From assembly GCA_946811695.1 (NCBI GenBank), contig OX328132.1, forward strand, positions 122,586,235 through 122,650,234: a stretch of 64,000 bases of DNA, given 5' to 3'. The stretch is from Gonocerus acuteangulatus (Eukaryota; Arthropoda; Insecta; Hemiptera; Coreidae). This document shows positions 57,339 to 64,000 of the stretch, one piece after another. The notes below the pieces were generated by a model that saw nothing but the letters and a program-made list of their open reading frames with translations, was not told the origin of the DNA and searched no databases. Both the position numbers and the translations under genes were made by a program. How positions within the stretch are numbered: the stretch's first letter is position 1; the number at the start of each line of letters is the position of its first letter.

Positions 57339-58583
57339 TTATCGCAATTATATTTCTAAAGGCGAGGTAAGTACAGAGAATCGAACCGCGTGTATTTCTT
57401 ATCACTTTCAATCCTCATAAATCTTTCAGACCTTGTCTCGCGTAATACATATTATCGCAATTATATTTCTAAAGGCGAGGTAAGTACAGAGAATCGAACC
57501 GCGTGTATTTCTTATCACTTTCAATCCTCATAAATCTTTCAGACCTTGTCTCGCGTAATACATATTATCGCAATTATATTTCTAAAGGCGAGGTAAGTAC
57601 AGAGAATCGAACCGCGTGTATTTCTTATCACTTTCAATCCTCATAAATCTTTCAGACCTTGTCTCGCGTAATACATATTATCGCAATTATATTTCTAAAG
57701 GCGAGGTAAGTACAGAGAATCGAACCGCCTGTATTTCTTATCACTTTCAATCCTCATAAATCTTTCAGACCTTGTCTCGCGTAATACATATTATCGCAAT
57801 TATATTTCTAAAGGCGAGGTAAGTACAGAGAATCGAACCGCGTGTATTTCTTATCACTTTCAATCCTCATAAATCTTTCAGACCTTGTCTCGCGTAATAC
57901 ATATTATCGCAATTATATTTCTAAAGGCGAGGTAAGTACAGAGAATCGAACCGCCTGTATTTCTTATCACTTTCAATCCTCATAAATCTTTCAGACCTTG
58001 TCTCGCGTAATACATATTATCGCAATTATATTTCTAAAGGCGAGGTAAGTACAGAGAATCGAACCGCCTGTATTTCTTATCACTTTCAATCCTCATAAAT
58101 CTTTCAGACCTTGTCTCGCGTAATACATATTATCGCAATTATATTTCTAAAGGCGAGGTAAGTACAGAGAATCGAACCGCGTGTATTTCTTATCACTTTC
58201 AATCCTCATAAATCTTTCAGACCTTGTCTCGCGTAATACATATTATCGCAATTATATTTCTAAAGGCGAGGTAAGTACAGAGAATCGAACCGCCTGTATT
58301 TCTTATCACTTTCAATCCTTATAAATCTTTCAGACCTTGTCTCGCGTAATACATATTATCGCAATTATATTTCTAAAGGCGAGGTAAGTACAGAGAATCG
58401 AACCGCCTGTATTTCTTATCACTTTCAATCCTCATAAATCTTGCAGACCTTGTCTCGCGTAATACATATTATCGCAATTATATTTCTAAAGGCGAGGTAA
58501 GTACAGAGAATCGAACCGCCTGTATTTCTTATCACTTTCAATCCTCATAAATCTTTCAGACCTTGTCTCGCGTAATACATATT
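57339..58583. repeat. 113-bp tandem repeat, 11 copies, splice-like signals
   Basis: GGCGAGGTAAGTACAG recurs every 113 bp from 57361 to 58491. Units differ at few sites (CCGCGTG or CCGCCTG; one CTTGCAG). Each unit holds GAG-GTAAGTA, a near-perfect splice donor, and a pyrimidine-rich stretch ending ATCTTTCAG, a good acceptor, 63 bp apart. The minus strand also has GGTTCGATTC, a pol III B-box match. No long frame exists. Confidence 0.97.
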
Positions 58584-58599
58584 TTACTTGGCTTCTAGT

Positions 58600-58905
58600 T
58601 ACAGGTTGTTTTAATTTTTTTTTTCTACCAATAGGCTGCTGATACCTACTACGCATTTAAAGCCTCTACGTGGTAGTCTAAACTTATAGGCCACTTAAAT
58701 CCTATTAATACTAATAGGCTATTTACACCTTATTTCTATCAATAAGATAATTATACCTCCTTATCACATTAAGCCTGTCTGTGCTAGTCTAAACTTATAG
58801 GACACTTAAATCCTATTAATAATAATAGGCTATTTACGCCTTATTTCTATTAATAAGATTATTATTCCTCTATATCACGTAAAGCCTATCTGTGCTAGTC
58901 TGTTT
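58600..58905. repeat. degenerate AGGCTA-rich repeats
   Basis: Words such as AATAGGCTATTTACACC, CTTATAGGCCACTTAAATCC and AAAGCCT repeat about three times. Similar words occur at 62570-62890, so the two regions are related. Both adjoin the GGTATTAGGAAGG minisatellite. Confidence 0.55.
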
Positions 58906-58910
58906 TTATA

Positions 58911-59270
58911 CAGAGTTGGGCCTAATTATATTTATAAATAAAAATGCGAATTTATTTATACTTCACATATTTGCTAATACGAATATAAATAAATTCGTAT
59001 TCGAATGTATAAATATGAATTTATTTGTATTCACTTATATTAAATATATAAATACAAAAAAAAAATTATTCACAACTTTTCCTATAAATGCAGATAAATT
59101 CATCGGAATTGTAAATATTTACAAAAACTCTGAATATTTACAAAAACTCTGAATATTCACCAGAAATCAAGTGATTACAAAACAAATTCAAATGTATTCA
59201 CATTATAATTTGTGAATACAAATTTATTCGCACAATAAATTATAAATTTTTACGTATTAACGATAAGCTT
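58911..59270 (+). mobile_element. K-family copy
   Basis: Head AGAGTTGGGCCTAATTATAT, then GAATTTATT, GAATACGAAT-like words, then the A+T-rich tail up to the minisatellite. Same order as at 40012 and at each arm of 36455-37689. Confidence 0.55.
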
Positions 59271-59758
59271 ATATTACGAAGGATATTGAAGGTGGTATTT
59301 GGAAGGATATTGAAGGTAGTATTAGGAAGGGTACAGAAGATGATGCATGGAAGGATATTGAAGGAGGTATTCGGAAGGATATTGAAGGAGGTATTCGGAA
59401 GGATATTGAAGGTGGTATGAGAAAGGTTATTGAAGCTGGCATTAGGAAGGATATAAAAGATAGTATTAGGAAGGAAATAGAAGGCGGTATTTGGAAGGAT
59501 ATGGATGATAGGATTGAGAAGGATATTGAAGGTGGTATTAGGCAGGATATAGAAAGTGATATTAGGAAGGATATAGAAAATGATATTATAAAGGATATAG
59601 AATGGGGTATCATGAAGGATACAGAAGGTGGTATTTGCAAGTATTTAGAAGGTGATATCAGGAAGGATATTGAAGGTGGTATTAGGAAGGATATAGATGG
59701 TGGTATTTGGAAAGATATTGAAAATGGTATTAGGAAGAATTCAGAAGGGGTTAGAAGT
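59271..59758 (+). repeat. GGTATTAGGAAGGATATAGAA minisatellite
   Basis: About 20 variable units of 21-24 bp. Both strands give long frames with periodic motifs (GGIRKDIE, or ISFLIPPS) caused by the unit; not genes. It directly follows the K copy. Confidence 0.92.
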
Positions 59759-59860
59759 GGCTAAACGGTCAAAATGAGTTCTTGCTGTAGAGATGAGCGC
59801 TGGACTCAGATGTAGAAGTCTCTCCGAGGACACCGATATTCAGTTCGAATTGTTATAATA

Positions 59861-60599
59861 ATCCCCAAAAAAACATAAATGTGAAATAGAGGCCAAGTTC
59901 CTGCCACCACAAAGAAACACTCCCTTCCTCAAAAATATCCCCTCCTAAAACCCCCCAAAAACGCCTTACCATTCTACACTCCAAAAAAGTAGTATGGGTT
60001 GGTGTATTAATTCAACCAAAAATATTTGCCAATACAAGAGATGATACAAGAAAGAAATGGCCAAGTTCATTACTTGGAAGACCTCATAGTTACTTACTAA
60101 GAACAGTAAAGACACTTCAACTGACCTTTAAAAACAACAATAAAAATACTTATATCCAGTTACTAAAATATCACTTTCCTCAACCAGGTATATTCTTAAA
60201 CTTGGCAATGTTTAGTTTTTATCTAAAGATAATTTCGGCACAAAAAAAACATTGCCAAGTTTAAGAATATACCTGGTTGAGGAAAGTGATATTTTAGTAA
60301 CTGGATATAAGTATTTTTATTGTTGTTTTTAAAGGTCAGTTGAAGTGTCTTTACTGTTCTTAGTAAGTAACTATGAGGTCTTCCAAGTAATGAACTTGGC
60401 CATTTCTTTCTTGTATCATCTCTTGTATTGGCAAATATTTTTGGTTGAATTAATACACCAACCCATACTACTTTTTTGGAGTGTAGAATGGTAAGGCGTT
60501 TTTGGGGGGTTTTAGGAGGGGATATTTTTGAGGAAGGGAGTGTTTCTTTGTGGTGGCAGGAACTTGGCCTCTATTAAACATTTATGTTTTTTTGGGGAT
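59861..60599. repeat. 739-bp palindrome, 353-bp arms, 33-nt loop
   Basis: Arms 59861-60213 and 60247-60599 are inverse copies; all pairs sum to 120460. I find only a small mismatch patch near 59881-59884. Ends read ATCCCCAAAAAAACATAAAT. No target duplication is seen. Confidence 0.95.
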
Positions 60600-61039
60600 C
60601 TCATTGCTTTTTTCTAAGTATTAAATAGAATTTAGTTGCCGCATACCTACTGGCTTTTGTACTTCATATAAAACCAGGGTCTTTGGATTCTGCATAAGGT
60701 TCTCCATATTGCTTGATATTTGATACCAATAATCAACCTACATCTAATCACTAGACTAGAAAAGTTAGAAGCTCTTCCAAATGACATTACTTTAGAGGAC
60801 AAATTGATTGCTCTCTTTACTAAACTATTACACAGTAAAACACAGGAACCTTATCCCGAGGATAAAGATCACAATAGGGAAAGTGTAGAAGGCCTTCAAG
60901 AAAAATATAAGAACAAAAATGACTCGACTTTGAAAAACTTAGTATCTGTTTTGAAGTATATTATGCAGTGAACCCCTACGACTTTATTTACTACATTTAA
61001 GAAAGAAGTCAGAACTGTTTTTAAGATGCGTCGAAATGT
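60600..61039. other. unassigned; short frame 60720-60971
   Basis: An 83-codon plus-strand frame (LEKLEALPNDITLEDKLIAL...) of ordinary composition. No family is recognised and no splice sites were judged. It could be a host exon fragment; evidence is weak. Confidence 0.2.
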
Positions 61040-61775
61040 TTTTTAAAACATCAAATATAGGTTCTCCTTACCAAGACGATTCATTTGATACCCCACATGA
61101 TGGGTTTCAGAAGGAATGATGGCATTTCGATGGAGCAAGAAGTAGAAAACGTCATAGGTAATATGACACTCCCGTATCAAGACCTACCTGCGTGCCAAGT
61201 TTGGTTAAAATAGGCCAAACGGTGTGAATTGGTATAAGGAACAAACATACAGACAGACAGCTGAAAGACCTTTTTTACCTAGCCTAGTGCATTCCCCGGA
61301 CCAAGGCCTACCTGTGTGCCAAGTTTGGTCAAAATCGGTCAAATGGTGTGAATTTGTGTACGGAACAAACATGCAGACAGACAGCTGATAGACGATTTTG
61401 ACTAGCCTATGGCACTACCCGGATAAAGACCGACATGTGTGTCAAATTTTGTCAAAACCGGTCAAACGGTGTGTATTTGTATAAGGAACAAACAGACAAA
61501 CAGACAGCTGATAGACAATTTTTCCTAGCCTATGATTCTCCCCGTATCAAGACCCATCTGTGTCCCAAGTTTGGTCAAAATCGGTCAAACGGTACGGATT
61601 TGTAAGAGGAACAAACATACAGACAGAAAGCTGGTATAAGATTTTTACCGAGCCTGTATGCGTCTCTATTTGTTTCTTAAAACATCAAATATAGGTTCTT
61701 CATACCGAGACAATTCATTTGATACTCCACATCATGGGTTTCGGACGGAATGACGGGTTTCCGATGGAAGTACAA
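61040..61775 (+). repeat. TAGCTGA-type 124-bp units between direct repeats
   Basis: A ~95-bp direct repeat (AAAACATCAAATATAGGTTC ... GATTCATTTGATAC-like) lies at about 61045-61135 and 61680-61770. Between them are four units with TCAAGACC, GTGCCAAGTTTGGTCAAAAT, CGGTCAAACGGTGTG, GGAACAAACATACAGACAG, as at 12851-13210. Confidence 0.8.
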
Positions 61776-61920
61776 AACTGGCACGCCCCCGCCCCGGAAG
61801 CGGAGTCAAACACAACTTTTCGCGATTTTTCGATTTTTTCCTTTAATAACACCTTCATATCTATCTTCATGCAAAATTTCAAGTCTCTAGCATCATGGGA
61901 AGTGCCTAATAATTTTGATG

Positions 61921-61958
61921 AGTCAGTGAGTGAGTGAGTGAGTGAGTGAGTGAGTGAG
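61921..61958. repeat. (TGAG)n microsatellite
   Basis: About nine GAGT/TGAG units. Confidence 0.95.
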
Positions 61959-62315
61959 TCCTATAAATCCCGATTTTCGATCGCTTATATCTCAGAAACT
62001 ATTCGATGTAGAATTATGAAAATTTCCAGTTTTACTCACATCCAGTAGTTTAATACCTGTGTAAAATTTCATAAATTTATCTTCACCTGGTTGAAAGTTA
62101 TGAGAGGGTAAAAATCGGCTCTAAGACCGCCTGTAATATACACACAGTATGCTTAGGCCGGAACTTGGCCTGGCGCACTACCGTGCGCCTAGATGTGCCA
62201 CGATTTTGGCCTCAAAACGACGTATAGAGGTGGAATTGATGTTTATTGACGTGCATTTATTTAAAAAATCGTCTTCTCGACGATAGCATATCGATATTTG
62301 TATAAAGAGAGCGTT
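61959..62315. other. unassigned; a short perfect hairpin
   Basis: GGCGCACTACCGTGCGCC at about 62183 is a 7-bp stem with a 4-nt loop. Nothing else is recognised. Confidence 0.45.
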
Positions 62316-62324
62316 ATTGGAAAG

Positions 62325-62530
62325 CCTTCCTAATAATATCTTCAATATCCCCCTTCCTAATACTGTCTTCTATATCCTTCCTAATACCACCTTCAATATC
62401 CTTCCTTATATAAACGTCTATACCCTTCCTAATACCAACTTCAATAGCCTTCCAAATACTACCTTTTATAACATTCCTAATACCAACTTCAATATCATTC
62501 CTAATAATACCTTGAATATCCTTCCTAATT
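62325..62530 (-). repeat. GGTATTAGGAAGG minisatellite, inverted
   Basis: The inverse of the 59271-59758 family (CCTTCCTAATACCACCTTC), about nine units, without a K head next to it. Confidence 0.9.
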
Positions 62531-62569
62531 AGCCAGCTAGTTATGGAAAATGTAGGCCAATTAATCCGT

Positions 62570-62890
62570 CTTAATACTAATAGGCTGCCCAAACCTTCAG
62601 AAAACTGTATCTAGCTACTCATTGATCATATTGGTTACTTTACTAATTCTACCATCTGAACACTTAAAGCCATTCTATATTATCTTTTAGCCTATAGGCC
62701 ACTAATATCATCGTAATAATTATCGGCTATTCAGCTCTTTAGCCTATCGTTTGATTAATTCCTACCTCCCAAATTAAAGCCAGTCTAGTTAGTCTTTATA
62801 GGTTGTTCAGCTAATACTACTTTTTATAATAATTGCAGTTTATTTAAACCTTATATTGCCAATAGGCTACTCAACCCTTCCTAGGTCATG
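62570..62890. repeat. degenerate AGGCTA-rich repeats
   Basis: Related to 58600-58905 (TAATAGGCTGCC; CTTTATAGGTTG; CCAATAGGCTACTC). Diverged. Confidence 0.45.
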
Positions 62891-62934
62891 CCTGCTTGTT
62901 GTCTGTCTAATATGGTGGTGGTACTCTAGTTGGC

Positions 62935-63240
62935 CGGCTTAAGGCTAATGTGTGATGGTGGTTAGCTGGATGATGCTACGCCTTCTTCTGGCAGTATATA
63001 TCTGCTAGTTTTCAAGCTTATGGCTGGTGTGTGATAGTGGTTAGCTGGCTTATTCTACGTCTTCTTCTGACAGTGTATGTCTGCTAGTTTCCTAGCTTAT
63101 GGCTGGTGTGTGATGGTGGTTAGCTGGCTGATTCTACGTCTTCTTCTGGCAGTATATGTCTGCAAGTTTCCAAGCTTATGGCTGGTGTGTGATGGTGGTT
63201 AGCTGGCTGATGCTACGTCTTCTTCTGGCAATATATGTCC
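62935..63240. repeat. about 77-bp tandem repeat, four copies
   Basis: GTGTGATGGTGGTTAGCTGG followed by GCTACG(T/C)CTTCTTCTGGCAG and TCTGCTAGTTT recur four times with small changes. Confidence 0.9.
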
Positions 63241-63825
63241 AGCTTACCTTTTTCTGACACTCCATGTCTGCTTCTTGGCCAACTTCCTTATACCGTTAAA
63301 GTGATAAAACGAACCCCAGAAATCAAATTTTGTTTTTAACTATGGAAAGCAAACGCCGACTATTTAAATCTGTAAATGTCAATTAACAATGAAAAGGATA
63401 GCAGGACGAAATAATGGAAATAAAGTAAAAGGATTATGGAAATATAGTGCTAGAATTTTGCGAAAATTTAGAATTTTGTATAAATATCAAAGATCCCAAG
63501 AGGTACACCTATTTCGGGTGTGGTAGGAGAGATATTGCTACTATGGGCTTCTGCACTTGACACACAGAAAGAAAATGCTTTGTTGCCTATAACACTAAAA
63601 GGTTTATGTATTCCCTCTCCAAAAAGGATGCTTCCAACTCCAAAAGGATGTTTTAGTCTAATCATTTTCAGTATAAAACCACACATAAGTTTAGGAAGAT
63701 TTAATTACGACCACAGTTGCTGATAAAGAATTTCCTTAACTTCTCATAAGATTTCCTTGTTTTTATTTCATTGAATCAAAGGTTTATTATCATCCCTAAT
63801 TTTTTGCTGTATTATTTCTAGTGCT
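63241..63825. other. unassigned sequence
   Basis: Short frames on both strands at 63468-63723 overlap and resemble nothing known. No gene is called. Confidence 0.4.
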
Positions 63826-64000
63826 TATTTTGGTACTCAAATATCTTGAAATCTATGTAAATAAGTATTATAAATGTATCACATATAATACATTCGCTTC
63901 TTTAACCCACATAATAAATAGAGAAACCTATAGAAATAAGGATTATAAATGTAAAAAATATTACATATTATCTACTTTACTCCACATAATAAATAGAGAA
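63826..64000. repeat. about 88-bp direct duplication, cut by the window edge
   Basis: AAGTATTATAAATGTA...CCACATAATAAATAGAGAA is followed by AAGGATTATAAATGTA...CCACATAATAAATAGAGAA. The second copy ends at the window boundary, so more may follow. Confidence 0.85.

Noticed and set aside
57339..58583. CRISPR-like array
   Set aside because: Whole 113-bp units are identical with no unique spacers, and the context is eukaryotic.
59269..59764. Long frames on both strands with GGIRKDIE or ISFLIPPS repeats
   Set aside because: Both strands are open over the same minisatellite, so neither is likely to be coding.

Overview
This 64 kb window is A+T-rich, eukaryotic, and made almost entirely of transposable elements and tandem repeats. 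I recognise no host protein-coding gene. BEL/Pao, mariner, piggyBac-like, pogo/Tigger-like, hAT, I/R1-like LINE and R2/R4-like LINE sequences together with tRNA-headed SINEs point to an invertebrate, most likely an arthropod. The species cannot be told from the sequence. There is one assembly gap of 200 N.

Layout. 0-5.1 kb: a decayed pogo/Tigger-like transposon split by a 2.65 kb piggyBac-like element whose transposase has one internal stop; both transposons have terminal repeats that have expanded into minisatellites. 5.1-9.4 kb: a 147-bp tandem repeat, two oppositely oriented fragments of a family I call X, a 5'-truncated LINE with a 12-bp target duplication, and a hAT-like element. 9.4-16.2 kb: short tandem arrays, two tRNA-derived SINEs, a foldback family (Z) holding a nested hAT element that itself holds a 1.18 kb palindrome, a 65-bp array and Penelope-like debris. 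16.3-29.9 kb: a nested stack. An X copy was split by a BEL/Pao retrotransposon (5-bp duplication CTTTG) with an intact 1782-codon ORF; one LTR was later hit by another X element and the other by a related family, Y. 29.9-35.2 kb: two hAT foldback elements with 8-bp duplications, a SINE, a CT tract and a further X copy. 35.4-40.5 kb: a 49/50-bp array, an inverted duplication and a minisatellite-tailed family (K). 40.5-47.5 kb: a nearly full LINE ORF2 with two frameshifts, Penelope-like inverted debris around a 42-bp array, a piggyBac-type MITE inside an R2/R4-like LINE remnant, and a mariner deletion derivative. 47.5-57 kb: SINEs, an X copy nested in a Z copy, a pogo-like fragment, a 31-bp array and a probable solo LTR. 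57-64 kb: an 11-copy 113-bp array carrying splice-like signals, another K copy, a 353-bp-arm palindrome and degenerate repeats.

The most interesting signal is the X/Y pair. Both families share a 5' end (GTCCGnCnCGCAGGA...), internal tandem units, a (TA)n tract and a 3' terminal hairpin, and they sit in A/T homopolymers. Each has an inverted repeat that lies about 28 nt inside the 5' end but exactly at the 3' end. The inverted repeat sequence differs between X and Y at both ends in concert. This resembles Helentron-associated (DINE/HINE-like) non-autonomous Helitrons. The BEL LTRs differ by only about four substitutions that I can see, so X and Y moved recently.
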